A stretch of DNA of 64,000 nt from Stenotrophomonas sp. 24(2023). Its GTDB lineage: Bacteria; Pseudomonadota; Gammaproteobacteria; Xanthomonadales; Xanthomonadaceae. How positions within the stretch are numbered: the stretch's first letter is position 1; each line of letters opens with the position of its first letter. A program made the position numbers and the translations under genes. The notes beneath the pieces are model-generated. The model was not told the DNA's origin and did no database searches. It saw only the letters and a list, made by a program, of their open reading frames with translations. The stretch spans positions 186,001-250,000 of the forward strand of contig NZ_CP133160.1 in the NCBI RefSeq assembly GCF_030913365.1, in the 5' to 3' direction. This document shows positions 54,280 to 63,479 of the stretch, piece by piece.

Positions 54280-55614
54280 ATGCGACCGACCCGCCTGTGG
54301 GCGCTGCTGCTTGCCGCCACCACCGCCCTGCCCGCCGCCGCCGCACCGGTGCTGCTGGAAAACGCCCGTGTCTTCGACGGCACGCGTGATCGTGGCATCA
54401 CCCCGGTGCTGATCGACAACGGCCGCATCGTCCACGTCGGCACACCGCTGCCGGCCGCGGCCAGCGGCGCGCGCCGCATCGACTACACCGGCAAGACCGT
54501 GCTGCCCGGGCTGGTCAACGCCCATGCCCACGTCGGCAACACCCAGGGGCTGGAACACGGCGACCGCTTCTACACCCGTGACAACGTGGTGCGCGACCTG
54601 CGCCAGTTCCAGCGCTACGGCATCACCACCGTCACCGCGCTGGGCATGAACGGCGAGGCCTTCTTCGCCATCCGCAAGGCGGTCAATGCCAGCCCGGCGC
54701 TGGGGGCGCAGCTGTACGGGGCGGGCGGTGGCATCGGCGTACCCGGCGGAACGCCACCGGCCGCCGCAATGGGCCTGTCGCGCGACCCCGTGGCGCGCCC
54801 GCGCACGGCCGAGGAAGCGCGCGCGGCGGTGGCCACCCAGCACGCCGATGGCGTGGACCTGGTCAAGCTGTGGGTCGACAACGCCGGCGGCAAGCTGCCG
54901 CTGATGGCGCCGGAGGTGTACCAGGCGGCCATTGCTGAAGCACACGCGCGCGGCCTGAAGGTCGCCGCGCACATCCATGATCTGGCCCAGGCGCGTGACC
55001 TGGTGGCCGCGCGGGTGGACATCATCGCCCACGGCATCCGCGATACCACGATCGATCCGATGCTGGCGCGGACGATGCGCGAGCAGGGCACCGGGTACAT
55101 CCCCACCCTCGCCATCGACGAGGCCAACTACGCCTATGCGGAATCGCCGCAGCTGCTGGACACGCCGTTCGTGCGCAATGCGCTGCCCGCGGACGTGCTG
55201 GCCCGCTGGTCGCAGCCGACGTGGCAGCAGCAACAGCTGGCCGGCGCCAACATTCCGGCCGCACGCAAGGCGGTGGCGATGAACCTGCAGAACGTGGGCC
55301 GGCTCAGCGCGGCCGGCGTCAAGCTGGGCTTCGGCACCGATGCCGGCGCACTGCCGCAGCGGGTGATCGGCGTGGCCGAGCACCGTGAGCTGCAGTTGCT
55401 GGTACAGGCAGGGCTGACCCCGGCGCAGGCACTGCAGACCGCCACCACGAATGCAGCCGACCTGCTCGGCCTGGACGACCGCGGCCGCATCGCCGCCGGC
55501 AAGCGTGCCGATCTGCTGGTGGTCGATGGCGATCCGCTGGCCGACATCAGCACCACCCAGCGCATCCACGCCGTCTGGCAGGCCGGCGAAGCGGTGGCCG
55601 GGCCACTGGAATGA
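54280..55614 (+). CDS. Secreted amidohydrolase
   Basis: 444 residues from ATG at 54280 with AGGAG upstream. A signal peptide (MRPTRLWALLLAATTALPAAA) exports it. The metal-dependent amidohydrolase features are in order: LPGLVNAHAHVGN (HxH, about residue 84), KLWVDNAGG (bridging Lys), VAAHIHDL, IIAHGIRD and FGTDAGALPQ. It should hydrolyse an amide or peptide bond in the periplasm, like the imidazolonepropionase/prolidase-type members. A terminator comes 21 bp after the stop. Confidence 0.9.
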   Translation: MRPTRLWALLLAATTALPAAAAPVLLENARVFDGTRDRGITPVLIDNGRIVHVGTPLPAAASGARRIDYTGKTVLPGLVNAHAHVGNTQGLEHGDRFYTRDNVVRDLRQFQRYGITTVTALGMNGEAFFAIRKAVNASPALGAQLYGAGGGIGVPGGTPPAAAMGLSRDPVARPRTAEEARAAVATQHADGVDLVKLWVDNAGGKLPLMAPEVYQAAIAEAHARGLKVAAHIHDLAQARDLVAARVDIIAHGIRDTTIDPMLARTMREQGTGYIPTLAIDEANYAYAESPQLLDTPFVRNALPADVLARWSQPTWQQQQLAGANIPAARKAVAMNLQNVGRLSAAGVKLGFGTDAGALPQRVIGVAEHRELQLLVQAGLTPAQALQTATTNAADLLGLDDRGRIAAGKRADLLVVDGDPLADISTTQRIHAVWQAGEAVAGPLE

Positions 55615-55634
55615 CAGCGGAACATGACAACGGA

Positions 55635-55664
55635 AAAAGGCAGGGGATCACGCCCCTGCCTTTT
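55635..55664. terminator. Bidirectional terminator between convergent genes
   Basis: AAAAGGCAGGGG pairs perfectly with CCCCTGCCTTTT around a six-base loop, with A-run and T-run on both sides; placed between the amidohydrolase (+) and DUF2058 (-) genes. Confidence 0.9.
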
Positions 55665-55678
55665 CCCGGATACGCCGT

Positions 55679-56356
55679 TTACCAGACCAGGTCGTCAGGC
55701 ACCTGGTACTTCGGGTCGGCGTAGGGATCGTCCTCGATCGGCGCGTTCGGATCGACCTTCAGCGCCACGGCCTGGGCGAACACGGCTTCGGCCTCGGCCA
55801 GCACCGCGGCCGTCACCAGCAGGTAGCGGCCATTGAGCTGCACCACGCCCAGTTCGCCGGCATTGAGCTGCTTGAGCTGCTCGGCGGTGACATAGATGCG
55901 CTTGATCTTGCCGCCGTAGGGGAAGTGGCGGGCGATGTCGGCCGCTTCGGCGTTCAGGCCCTTGTCCTTCAGCAGCACGTCCAGCTTCGCCTTGGCCTCG
56001 CGGCGCACGCGGGCCTCTTCCTGCTTCAGGCGCTCGGCTTCGATGCGCTCTTCCTTCTCGCGCTGCGCGCGGATGGCGTAGGCCTTGGCCAGGTCCATCT
56101 CTTCGGCGGTACGCGGGCGGCGCGGGCCGGTGTTCTGGCCCTGCGGGCGTGCCTGGCCCTGGGGCCGGCCCTGACCGTGGCCGTGGCGGCGCTCGCCGCC
56201 CGGCTTGTGCTCGCCCTTGCCACTGGCCGCAGGCTTGCCCTGCCCGGCCTTGCCCTGCGGGCGGCCATCACGGCGGGGGCCATCATTCTTGCGCTCGGGC
56301 TTGGGCGCAGGCTTGAAGCCCAAGCCCAGCAGCTGGTCGCGGAGGGTATCGCTCAT
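55679..56356 (-). CDS. DUF2058 (YaiL-like) protein
   Basis: 225 residues. The N-terminal MSDTLRDQLLGLGFK is the DUF2058 opening. A low-complexity basic segment (residues ~18-80, rich in Gly, Gln, Pro, His, Lys and Arg) follows, then a charged coiled coil (about 85-130) and the conserved C-terminal domain (FPYGGKIKRIYVTAEQLKQLNAGELGVVQLNGRYLLV). The basic disordered stretch suggests RNA or ribosome association, but this is inference. Follows slyX by 10 bp. Confidence 0.88.
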   Translation of the reverse strand: MSDTLRDQLLGLGFKPAPKPERKNDGPRRDGRPQGKAGQGKPAASGKGEHKPGGERRHGHGQGRPQGQARPQGQNTGPRRPRTAEEMDLAKAYAIRAQREKEERIEAERLKQEEARVRREAKAKLDVLLKDKGLNAEAADIARHFPYGGKIKRIYVTAEQLKQLNAGELGVVQLNGRYLLVTAAVLAEAEAVFAQAVALKVDPNAPIEDDPYADPKYQVPDDLVW

Positions 56357-56366
56357 AGGTACGGGA

Positions 56367-56609
56367 TCAGTAGTGCGGCGGCGGCGGTTCGCTCGCCGGG
56401 TCGGAAGAATTCAGTGCGTTGCGGACCTTGCCCAGGTCTTCCAGCAGCACCCGCAGCACATCGGCATTGCGGGTGCCCTGCATGCGGGCATCGGCCAGCG
56501 CATCGCTCAGTTCGGCCAGCGCGTGCTCCTGGAAGGAGACGCGCATTTCCAGTTCGACCAGGCGCGCTTCCAGCGCCTGCTCACGTTCACTCAACGGCAG
56601 CTCAGACAT
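56367..56609 (-). CDS. slyX: SlyX family protein
   Basis: 80 residues, starting [31 protein letters not shown] and ending in Pro-rich EPPPPHY, the standard SlyX form: a short coiled coil of unknown biochemical role. ATG at 56609 lies inside the last codons of the upstream UDP-glucose dehydrogenase gene (8-bp overlap), so expression is coupled to it. Confidence 0.9.
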   Translation of the reverse strand: MSELPLSEREQALEARLVELEMRVSFQEHALAELSDALADARMQGTRNADVLRVLLEDLGKVRNALNSSDPASEPPPPHY

Positions 56610-57951
56610 GCAGCGATCGCCCCCGGCCGATGCCGTAATACGCCAGGCCGGCAGCTTCCACCTCGGCCGGGTCGTACAGGTTGCGGCCATCGAACACCAC
56701 CGCATCCTTCAACCCGGCACGCAGCGCCTGGAAATCCGGGCTGCGGAACTGCTTCCACTCGGTCACCACGACCAGCGCATCGGCCCCTTCCAGCGCCTGC
56801 CCGGCGCTTTCGCAGAACACCAGGTCATCGCGCTGGCCGAAGATGCGCTGGGCTTCATGCGCGGCTTCCGGATCGTAGGCACGCACGCGCGCCCCGGCTT
56901 CCCACAGCTGCGCCAGCAGGCGACGGCTGGAGGCCTCGCGCATGTCATCGGTGTTGGGCTTGAACGCCAGGCCCCACACCGCGAAGGTGCGGCCACGCAC
57001 GCCTTCATCCTCGCCCTTGTCGAAATGGCGCTGGATGAGCTCGAACAGATGGCCCTTCTGCGCGTCGTTGACGGCCTCCACCGCATTGAGCAGTTTCGGT
57101 TCCATGCCGTACTGCTGGGCCGTGCGGGCCAGCGCCTGCACGTCCTTGGGGAAGCACGAGCCACCGTAGCCGGCACCGGGGTAGATGAAGTGCCAGCCGA
57201 TGCGCGGGTCCGACCCGATGCCCTGGCGGACCTGCTCGACATCGGCACCGACACGTTCGGCGATGTTGGCGATTTCATTCATGAACGAAATCTTGGTGGC
57301 CAGCATCGCGTTGGCGGCGTACTTGGTCAGTTCCGCCGAACGCACGTCCATTTCCACCACGCGGTCGTGGTTGCGGTTGAACGGGGCATACAGGCGGCGC
57401 ATCACCGCCACCGACGCTTCACTGGTGGCACCGATGATGATGCGGTCCGGACGCATGCAGTCGGCCACCGCATCGCCTTCCTTCAGGAATTCCGGGTTGG
57501 ACACCACATCGAAGGCAATGTCCACGCCACGGGCGACCAGCTCGTCGGCGATCGCCGCGCGGACCTTGTCGGCGGTGCCTACCGGCACCGTCGACTTGTT
57601 GACCACCACGGTCGGCACGCTCATGTGCCGCCCGATGGTGCGGGCCACGGCCAGCACGTACTGCAGGTCGGCGCTGCCATCTTCGTCCGGCGGCGTACCG
57701 ACGGCGATGAACACCACCTGCCCATGGGCGATGGCCGAAGGGGCATCGGTGGTGAAGGCCAGCCGCCGTGCGGCGTGGTTGGCCTTGACCATCGGTTCCA
57801 GGCCCGGCTCGTAGATCGGGATGATGCCCTGGTTCAGGCCATCGACCTTGGCCTGGTCGATATCCACGCAGATGACCTGGTGGCCGACATCAGCCAGGCA
57901 GGTTCCCGTGACCAGGCCCACATAGCCGGTACCGAAAATCGCAACGCGCAT
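56602..57951 (-). CDS. ugd: UDP-glucose 6-dehydrogenase
   Basis: 449 residues. It oxidises UDP-glucose to UDP-glucuronate for capsule, LPS or xanthan-like polysaccharides. The N-terminal Rossmann motif ([21 protein letters not shown]), the catalytic cysteine C266 (YGGSCFPKD) and the C-terminal UDP-binding domain ([15 protein letters not shown]) are complete. It begins 24 bp downstream of the FKBP gene and leads into slyX and the DUF2058 gene. Confidence 0.96.
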   Translation of the reverse strand: MRVAIFGTGYVGLVTGTCLADVGHQVICVDIDQAKVDGLNQGIIPIYEPGLEPMVKANHAARRLAFTTDAPSAIAHGQVVFIAVGTPPDEDGSADLQYVLAVARTIGRHMSVPTVVVNKSTVPVGTADKVRAAIADELVARGVDIAFDVVSNPEFLKEGDAVADCMRPDRIIIGATSEASVAVMRRLYAPFNRNHDRVVEMDVRSAELTKYAANAMLATKISFMNEIANIAERVGADVEQVRQGIGSDPRIGWHFIYPGAGYGGSCFPKDVQALARTAQQYGMEPKLLNAVEAVNDAQKGHLFELIQRHFDKGEDEGVRGRTFAVWGLAFKPNTDDMREASSRRLLAQLWEAGARVRAYDPEAAHEAQRIFGQRDDLVFCESAGQALEGADALVVVTEWKQFRSPDFQALRAGLKDAVVFDGRNLYDPAEVEAAGLAYYGIGRGRSLHV

Positions 57952-57975
57952 GTCCTTGCTCGCTCCTTCGCTTGC

Positions 57976-58953
57976 TTACGGCAGGATGCCGAGCAGTTCG
58001 ACGTCGAAGGTCAGCGTCGCGTTCGGGCCGATCGGGCCGCCCTGGGTGCCGTTGGGGCCATAGGCCAGATCGCCAGGGATCCAGAAGCGGTACTTGGAGC
58101 CCACCGGCATCAGGGCCACGCCCTCGGTCCAGCCGGCGATCACCTGGTTCAGACCGAACTCGGCCGGGCCACGGCCGGCGGAGCTGTCGAACACGGTGCC
58201 ATCGAGCAGCTTGCCCTCGTAGTTCACGCGCACCTTGCTGGTGGCCACCGGACGCTCGCCGCTGCCCGGGCGGATCACCTGGTACTGCAGGCCCGAGGCC
58301 GTGGTCACCACGCCCGGCTGCAGCTTGTTCTTGGCCAGGAACGCATTGCCCTCCTCACGGTTGGTCTGCGCGGCCTTGGCGGCCTTTTCCTGCTGCTGGG
58401 CCTGCTTGGCGGCCATGAAGGCCTGCAGCGTGGCATTGGCGTCAGCTTCGCTCAGCTTCGACTGGCCCTTGTTGAAGGACGTGGTGATCGCATCGAACAG
58501 CGCGTCCACATCCAGGTCATCCTTGAGCTGGGCCAGCGACGGGCCGACCGAATAGGCGCCCAGCATCTGCCCGACCTTGGTACGGTCGACCTTCGGCGGC
58601 GTGCTGCCCGGCGCCTGGCCCGGCACCTGCTGGCCATTGCGGGCCATCACCACCTGGCGCAGCGCGGCATCGGTTTCCTGCGCCTGCTGCTGGGTGATCT
58701 GCGGCTGCAGGCCTTCAAAGGAGCGCTGCACGGCGGTGCGCAGTGCGGCCAGATCGATTTCCTGGGCGATCGGCTGGAACGACTTGGCCACGTCCATGCC
58801 GATGGCATAGCCGAGCTTCTGCTTCGGGGAATTCAAGGTTGCGGTCTCCTTGGCGGCCGGTTGGGCAGCCGGTTGTTGCGACAGGGCGACCCCGGAGGTA
58901 CCCATCGCCAGAATCAGAACCGACGCCGCGGCGCCACGCATTCCCATCTTCAT
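57976..58953 (-). CDS. FKBP-type peptidyl-prolyl isomerase (Mip-like), exported
   Basis: 325 residues from ATG at 58953 with AGGAAAG upstream. A signal peptide (to [10 protein letters not shown]) is followed by an N-terminal helical dimerisation domain ([20 protein letters not shown] onward, with a second FKBP_N-like unit) and a C-terminal FKBP domain ([47 protein letters not shown]). Mip-type isomerases assist folding in the periplasm. The N-terminal region looks duplicated (KLGYAIGM and [12 protein letters not shown]), longer than classic Mip. Neighbours: glutathione peroxidase upstream, ugd downstream. Confidence 0.93.
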   Translation of the reverse strand: MKMGMRGAAASVLILAMGTSGVALSQQPAAQPAAKETATLNSPKQKLGYAIGMDVAKSFQPIAQEIDLAALRTAVQRSFEGLQPQITQQQAQETDAALRQVVMARNGQQVPGQAPGSTPPKVDRTKVGQMLGAYSVGPSLAQLKDDLDVDALFDAITTSFNKGQSKLSEADANATLQAFMAAKQAQQQEKAAKAAQTNREEGNAFLAKNKLQPGVVTTASGLQYQVIRPGSGERPVATSKVRVNYEGKLLDGTVFDSSAGRGPAEFGLNQVIAGWTEGVALMPVGSKYRFWIPGDLAYGPNGTQGGPIGPNATLTFDVELLGILP

Positions 58954-59044
58954 TCGCTGCTTTCCTGGAAGTGACTGGGCGCCGACGTCGGCGCGAAACA
59001 AACATTGTCGCACGCATGCCCGCGATGTCGAGGCATCGCCGGCA

Positions 59045-59629
59045 TCACGGCGCGCGCGGAGCAGCCAGCGCCTTGTCGATGGCGGCCAGCAGCTGCTTGT
59101 CATCAGGGGTGATCTTGCTCGGGAACTGGGCGATGACCTTGCCATCGCGGCCGACCAGGTACTTGTGGAAGTTCCAGCCCGGTGCCACGCCGGTGAGGGT
59201 GGTCAGCCGCTGGTACAGCGGCGTGGCCTGGTCACCGACCACGTGCACCTTTTCGAACATCGGGAACTTCACGCCATAGGTCAGCGTGCAGAAATCCTGG
59301 ATCTGCTTCTCGTCACCCGGCTCCTGTCCCTTGAAATCGTTGGACGGGAAGCCCAGCACCGCAAAGCCCTGCTTGGCATAGCGCTGCTGCAGCGCTTCCA
59401 GGCCTTCGTACTGCGGGGTGTAGCCACACTTGCTGGCGGTATTGACCACCAGCAGCACCTGGCCGTGGTAGCGCTTCTGCAGGTTGACCTGCTCCTTGCC
59501 GGCCAGCGGACGATAGGAAACGTCCAGCAGCTCGGCGGCCGATGCCGTGGCGGAAGCGCCGAGGGCGCAGGCCAGCAGCAGGCCGGTGAACAGGGCGCGC
59601 GGCGCGCGCAGGGCAACGGAAGTGAACAT
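59045..59629 (-). CDS. Exported glutathione peroxidase-like thiol peroxidase
   Basis: 194 residues from ATG at 59629. A signal peptide (cleavage near ATASAAE) precedes the GPx domain. The peroxidatic cysteine is C68 ([15 protein letters not shown]), with a Gly-Phe-Pro-Ser-Asn-Asp-Phe motif and the closing [12 protein letters not shown] carrying Trp and Asn of the tetrad. A cysteine rather than selenocysteine suggests thioredoxin-type reductants. It would remove peroxides in the periplasm. The FKBP gene follows 91 bp downstream. Confidence 0.92.
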   Translation of the reverse strand: MFTSVALRAPRALFTGLLLACALGASATASAAELLDVSYRPLAGKEQVNLQKRYHGQVLLVVNTASKCGYTPQYEGLEALQQRYAKQGFAVLGFPSNDFKGQEPGDEKQIQDFCTLTYGVKFPMFEKVHVVGDQATPLYQRLTTLTGVAPGWNFHKYLVGRDGKVIAQFPSKITPDDKQLLAAIDKALAAPRAP

Positions 59630-59951
59630 GGATGTCGGGAATCCGGAAAGGGGCCACTTTTTAGGGGTCAACCGGTCTGCGACCGGGGTCGTCCGCACTA
59701 TAGCACCGGCCCCTGACCACCCTCATGGCGGCCTGGCACCCGGGCCTTGCAGGGTCTGGCGGAACGCCAGGCGCGCGCCTGAACAGGGTGGACAGCCCCG
59801 TGCTCGCTCCCCAGGCTGACGGCAGGCCGTACACCGGCCCACCCTCGCCCCTCATGAAAAACATATATTTCAACAACTTGTGGGAAATTCCCGATGCCAC
59901 CGCCCCCCCTGCCATTGGTTGGGGCCACAAAGGCTTGCACCTGGGCGTGCC
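59630..59951. other. Divergent intergenic region ahead of the YtrA operon
   Basis: About 320 bp between the glutathione peroxidase gene (-) and the YtrA operon promoter (+). It has an AT-rich patch (about 59850-59890) in an otherwise GC-rich background, which may carry promoter or binding sites, but no ORF I can support. Confidence 0.5.
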
Positions 59952-59962
59952 GGTGTTATAGT
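59935..59962 (+). promoter_or_regulatory. Promoter of the YtrA-type operon
   Basis: TTGCAC (59935-59940), 16 bp, then TATAGT (59957-59962). Start of transcription would be near 59970, about 30 nt before the first gene. Confidence 0.65.
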
Positions 59963-59975
59963 TGCATACAACACC
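59952..59975 (+). promoter_or_regulatory. GGTG-N16-CACC dyad, probable YtrA operator
   Basis: Six-base perfect arms GGTGTT (59952-59957) and AACACC (59970-59975). It covers the -10 element. To my recollection the reported binding consensus of Xanthomonas citri YtrA is GGTG-N16-CACC, and the GntR gene of this operon is a YtrA type. Confidence 0.75.
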
Positions 59976-59999
59976 AGTCACCTGAGACAGGGGAATGCG

Positions 60000-60263
60000 A
60001 TGAACATCCAGCAGGCTCGTCGATTTGCCACCCCCGCGGTCCTGGCCGCGTCCAGCCTGTGCCTGGTGGCGTGGCTCGCCCTGAATGCGCCACCGCTCAA
60101 TGCGATGAACGCGCCCCTGGCCCCCTCTTCCGATGAACCGCAGGATGCGACCGAGACCGAGCCAGGGACTGCCAGTTCCGCCCCGTTCCTCCCCCGCCGG
60201 CTGCGCAGCTCGCTGTCCATGCCTTATTTCTCGTTCGCACAGCCGCTGACCCCACGGAGCTGA
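60000..60263 (+). CDS. Small exported protein leading the YtrA operon, 87 aa
   Basis: ATG at 60000 with AGGGGA five bases upstream (a two-codon ATGCGATGA frame overlaps it). A hydrophobic N-terminal segment (AVLAASSLCLVAWLALNAPPL) acts as signal or anchor; the rest is acidic then Pro/Arg-rich (FLPRRLRSSLSMPYFSF). No known family. Its stop is two bases before the GntR gene, so it belongs to the operon; a role in the envelope is likely but unproved. Confidence 0.75.
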   Translation: MNIQQARRFATPAVLAASSLCLVAWLALNAPPLNAMNAPLAPSSDEPQDATETEPGTASSAPFLPRRLRSSLSMPYFSFAQPLTPRS

Positions 60264-60265
60264 CC

Positions 60266-60628
60266 ATGAGCGACATCCAGTGGAGCGACGGCGCTCCCAT
60301 CTACCGCCAGCTGAAGGAGCGCGTGATCGCCATGATGCTCGACGGAATCCTCAAGCCGGGCGATGCCCTGCCTTCGGTACGCCAGGTGGCGGCCGACTAC
60401 CAGCTCAATCCCATCACGGTGTCGCGCGCCTACCAGGAACTGGCCGACGAGGGCCTGGTGGAGAAGCGCCGCGGCCTGGGCATGTTCATGACCGAACAGG
60501 CGGCTTCGCAGCTGCGCAGCAGCGAACGCGACCGCTTCCTCAATGAAGAATGGCCGGCGGTGCTGGAACGCATCCAGCGCCTGGGCCTGAGTCTCGACGA
60601 ATTGCTGCCCCAGGGGAAATCATCATGA
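60266..60628 (+). CDS. ytrA: GntR-family regulator, YtrA subfamily
   Basis: 120 residues, the short YtrA form with no large effector domain. The winged helix is clear (PIYRQLKERVIAMMLDGILKPGDALPSVRQVAADYQLNPITVSRAYQELADEGLVEKRRGLGMFM). It is expected to repress its own operon through the dyad at 59952-59975. It overlaps the ABC ATPase gene by 4 bp (ATGA). Confidence 0.93.
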   Translation: MSDIQWSDGAPIYRQLKERVIAMMLDGILKPGDALPSVRQVAADYQLNPITVSRAYQELADEGLVEKRRGLGMFMTEQAASQLRSSERDRFLNEEWPAVLERIQRLGLSLDELLPQGKSS

Positions 60629-61515
60629 GTGCCAGCCTCACCACCGCCCTTCCGGACGGGCCGGTCATCACCGCCCGCAACCTGCGCAAGGCGTACAAGA
60701 ACACCCTCGCCCTCGACAACGCCAGCTTCGAGATCCCTGCTGGCCGCATCGTCGGGCTGATCGGTCCCAACGGCGCCGGCAAGACGACGGCGCTGAAGGC
60801 CGTGCTGGGCCTGACCACGGTCCAGGGCGAACTGAGCGTGCTCGGCCGCGACCCGCGCAACGAACGCGATGCCCTGATGAACGATGTGTGCTTCATCGCC
60901 GACGTCGCGGTGCTGCCGCGCTGGCTGAAGGTGCGCGAGGCCATCGATTTCGTTGCCGGCGTGCACCCGCGCTTCGACCGCGCCCGCTGCGAGCGCTTCC
61001 TGGCCAACACCAAGCTGCAGCCGAAGCAGCGCGTGCGTGAACTGTCCAAGGGCATGATCGTGCAGCTGCACCTGGCCCTGGTGATGGCCATCGATGCCCG
61101 CGTGCTGGTGCTGGACGAGCCCACCCTGGGCCTGGACATCCTGTACCGCAAGGAGTTCTACCAGCGCCTGCTGGAAGACTATTTCGACGAGCAGAAGACC
61201 ATCGTCATCACCACCCACCAGGTGGAGGAGATCGAGCACATCCTGACCGACGTGCTGTTCATCCGCGATGGCCGCATCGTGCTGGGTGCAGCGATGGACG
61301 AAGTGGGCGAACGCTACACCGAAGTCCTGGTCAACGCCGACCAGCTCGACACCGCCCGCGCGCTCAAGCCGATCGACGAACGCAGCCTGCCCTTCGGCAA
61401 GACCGTGCTGCTGTACGACGGTACGCCGCGCGCCCAGCTCACCGCCCTCGGCGAAACCCGCAACCCGGGCCTGGCCGACCTGTTTGTTGCCGTCATGAAG
61501 GGAACCTACGCATGA
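60625..61515 (+). CDS. ABC transporter ATP-binding protein
   Basis: 296 residues from ATG at 60625. Walker A GPNGAGKTT (47-55), an atypical signature (LSKGMIVQLHLAL), Walker B VLVLDEPTLGLD and the switch histidine TTHQVEEIEH are present. It resembles YtrB-type ATPases coded next to YtrA regulators, and works with the permease that follows (4-bp overlap). The substrate may be an envelope-active compound or none; unknown. Confidence 0.94.
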   Translation: MSASLTTALPDGPVITARNLRKAYKNTLALDNASFEIPAGRIVGLIGPNGAGKTTALKAVLGLTTVQGELSVLGRDPRNERDALMNDVCFIADVAVLPRWLKVREAIDFVAGVHPRFDRARCERFLANTKLQPKQRVRELSKGMIVQLHLALVMAIDARVLVLDEPTLGLDILYRKEFYQRLLEDYFDEQKTIVITTHQVEEIEHILTDVLFIRDGRIVLGAAMDEVGERYTEVLVNADQLDTARALKPIDERSLPFGKTVLLYDGTPRAQLTALGETRNPGLADLFVAVMKGTYA

Positions 61516-62537
61516 ACACCGCACAGTCTCCCGTCAGCCCACTGGGCACCCTGCGCTGGCTGCTCAAGCGCGAATACTGGGAAAGCCGCGGCGGCTTCCT
61601 CTACGCCCCGGTGATCGCCGGCGCCGTTTCACTGGTGATGAGCACCCTGGGCGTGGTGCTGGGGCTGTTCGCCCTGCGCCGCGCCGCCACCGATGGCAAC
61701 CTGGTGGTCAACAACAGCGACATCAACGTCAACGGCCTGGACCTGGCCCTGCTGACCCGCCAGCTCAATGCCAAGGACATGGCCGACCTGGGCAATGGAC
61801 TGGACCTGACCCTGGTGCTCAGCTCCACCTGGCCGTTCGTGGTGCTGGCCTTCGTGGTGTTCTTCTACTGCCTGGGCGCCCTGTACGACGACCGCCGTGA
61901 CCGCAGCCTGCTGTTCTGGAAATCGCTGCCGCTGTCGGACACCCAGACCGTGCTGTCCAAGGCGATCAGCGCACTGCTGATCGCCCCGGCCATCACCGTG
62001 CTGGCCGCCATCGCCACCATGTTCGGCTTCTTGGCAGTGATCTGCGTGGTCGTGCTGGTCCATGGCGGCGACGTTGGCACGCTGATCCTGGGCCCGGCCA
62101 ATCCGCTGACCCTGGCCGCCGGCCTGGTCACCGCCCTGCCGCTGTTCGCGCTGTGGGCGCTGCCCACCGTCGGCTGGCTGCTGCTGTGCTCGGCCTGGGC
62201 CAAGAGCAAGCCGTTCCTGTGGGCGGTCATGCTGCCGCTGTTCGCCGGCATCATCGTCAGCACCACCCGTGTCATGCAGCTGTTCGAGATGGGCAGCGGC
62301 TGGTTCTGGCAGCACGTGGTCGGCCGCCTGCTGCTGGGCACCTTCGCCGGCATGGACCTGCTGTACCGCTCCGGCGACCTGAGCCAGCGCCGCGACCTGG
62401 ATTCGGTGGTCGCGTTGATGAACCCGACCGAACAGCTGCGTTCGCTGGCCATGCCCGACCTGTGGATCGGTGCCGCCGTCGGCGTGGTGTTCATCGTCCT
62501 TGCCATCCGCCTGCGCCGCCGCGCTGGCGAAGTCTGA
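61512..62537 (+). CDS. ABC transporter permease
   Basis: 341 residues with about six to seven membrane segments, including an extended N-terminal helix (YAPVIAGAVSLVMSTLGVVLGLFAL), a periplasmic loop (residues ~60-100) and closing helix (IGAAVGVVFIVLAIRL). Layout matches the ABC-2/YtrC-D-like permeases. It overlaps the ATPase gene by 4 bp. Likely forms a homodimer with two ATPases. Confidence 0.9.
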   Translation: MNTAQSPVSPLGTLRWLLKREYWESRGGFLYAPVIAGAVSLVMSTLGVVLGLFALRRAATDGNLVVNNSDINVNGLDLALLTRQLNAKDMADLGNGLDLTLVLSSTWPFVVLAFVVFFYCLGALYDDRRDRSLLFWKSLPLSDTQTVLSKAISALLIAPAITVLAAIATMFGFLAVICVVVLVHGGDVGTLILGPANPLTLAAGLVTALPLFALWALPTVGWLLLCSAWAKSKPFLWAVMLPLFAGIIVSTTRVMQLFEMGSGWFWQHVVGRLLLGTFAGMDLLYRSGDLSQRRDLDSVVALMNPTEQLRSLAMPDLWIGAAVGVVFIVLAIRLRRRAGEV

Positions 62538-62557
62538 TCTACCGAGGAGCTTCTGCC

Positions 62558-63445
62558 ATGCGTTCACTGATTGCCTGCACTGCCCTGCTGTTGTTGCCGC
62601 TGTCGGCCCAGGCCGCCGACGCACAGAACTGCAAGTTCACCGCGCCGCGCGCGCTGAAGCTCGATACCACCGGCGTCAAGGCCGTGCTGTTCGAGGTGAA
62701 CCAGCATGACCTGAAACTGACCGCGCGCAGCGGAGCGGGCCAGCTCGACGGCCGCGCCTGCGCCTCCAGCCAGGACGCGCTCAACGACCTGGTACTGGAC
62801 CAGCGCCGCAACGGTGACACGCTGGTGGTGAGCCTGCGCCGCGACGGCAAGCAGATCAACTGGAGCACTGGCAACAACTACGCCTGGCTGGACATCCATG
62901 GCAGCGTGCCGGACAACCTGCCGCTGCAGTTCAAGGTCGGTTCCGGCGATGCCTCCATCGAAAACGCACAGTCCGTCAGCGTGCAGACCGGCTCGGGGGA
63001 CTTCATCGCCCGTGGCACCCGCGGCAACCTGCAGGGGTCGGTCGGTTCGGGCGATCTGATCATCGAAGGCGCCGGCAGCCTGAACCTGTCCTCGGTCGGC
63101 TCCGGCGACGTGAAGGCCCGCACCATCGGGGGCAGCACGCGCATCGGCACGGTCGGCTCCGGCGACGTGGAAGTGGCCGACATCCGTGGCGATGCCAGCG
63201 TGGACACCATCGGATCCGGCGATGTCAGCTTCCGCCGCGTGACCGGCAGCGTGGAGATCGGCGTGGTCGGCTCCGGCGAGGTGACCCTGGATGACATCGG
63301 CCGCAACGTCAACGTGCGCAGCCATGGCTCGGGGGACGTCACTGTCAATGGTGCCGGCGGTTCGCTGACCGTCGGCCACAGCGGCAGCGGCGATGTGAAC
63401 CACAGCAACGTGCGCGGTGCGGTGAACCTGCCGCGCCGCAAGTAA
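62558..63445 (+). CDS. Secreted GSGD-repeat beta-solenoid protein (DUF4097/DUF2807-like)
   Basis: 295 residues from ATG at 62558, AGGAG upstream. Signal peptide (MRSLIACTALLLLPLSAQAA) then a cysteine-containing N-domain, then nine GSGD/GSGE motifs spaced about every 18-19 residues (residues ~128 to 285), each beginning a beta-strand turn. Such repeats form a right-handed beta-solenoid, placing an acidic ladder on one face. It lies in the YtrA operon 20 bp after the permease, so it is regulated with it. Confidence 0.88.
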   Translation: MRSLIACTALLLLPLSAQAADAQNCKFTAPRALKLDTTGVKAVLFEVNQHDLKLTARSGAGQLDGRACASSQDALNDLVLDQRRNGDTLVVSLRRDGKQINWSTGNNYAWLDIHGSVPDNLPLQFKVGSGDASIENAQSVSVQTGSGDFIARGTRGNLQGSVGSGDLIIEGAGSLNLSSVGSGDVKARTIGGSTRIGTVGSGDVEVADIRGDASVDTIGSGDVSFRRVTGSVEIGVVGSGEVTLDDIGRNVNVRSHGSGDVTVNGAGGSLTVGHSGSGDVNHSNVRGAVNLPRRK

Positions 63446-63479
63446 CACCGCCATCCACGCCATCATCGAGGGGAAGGAC

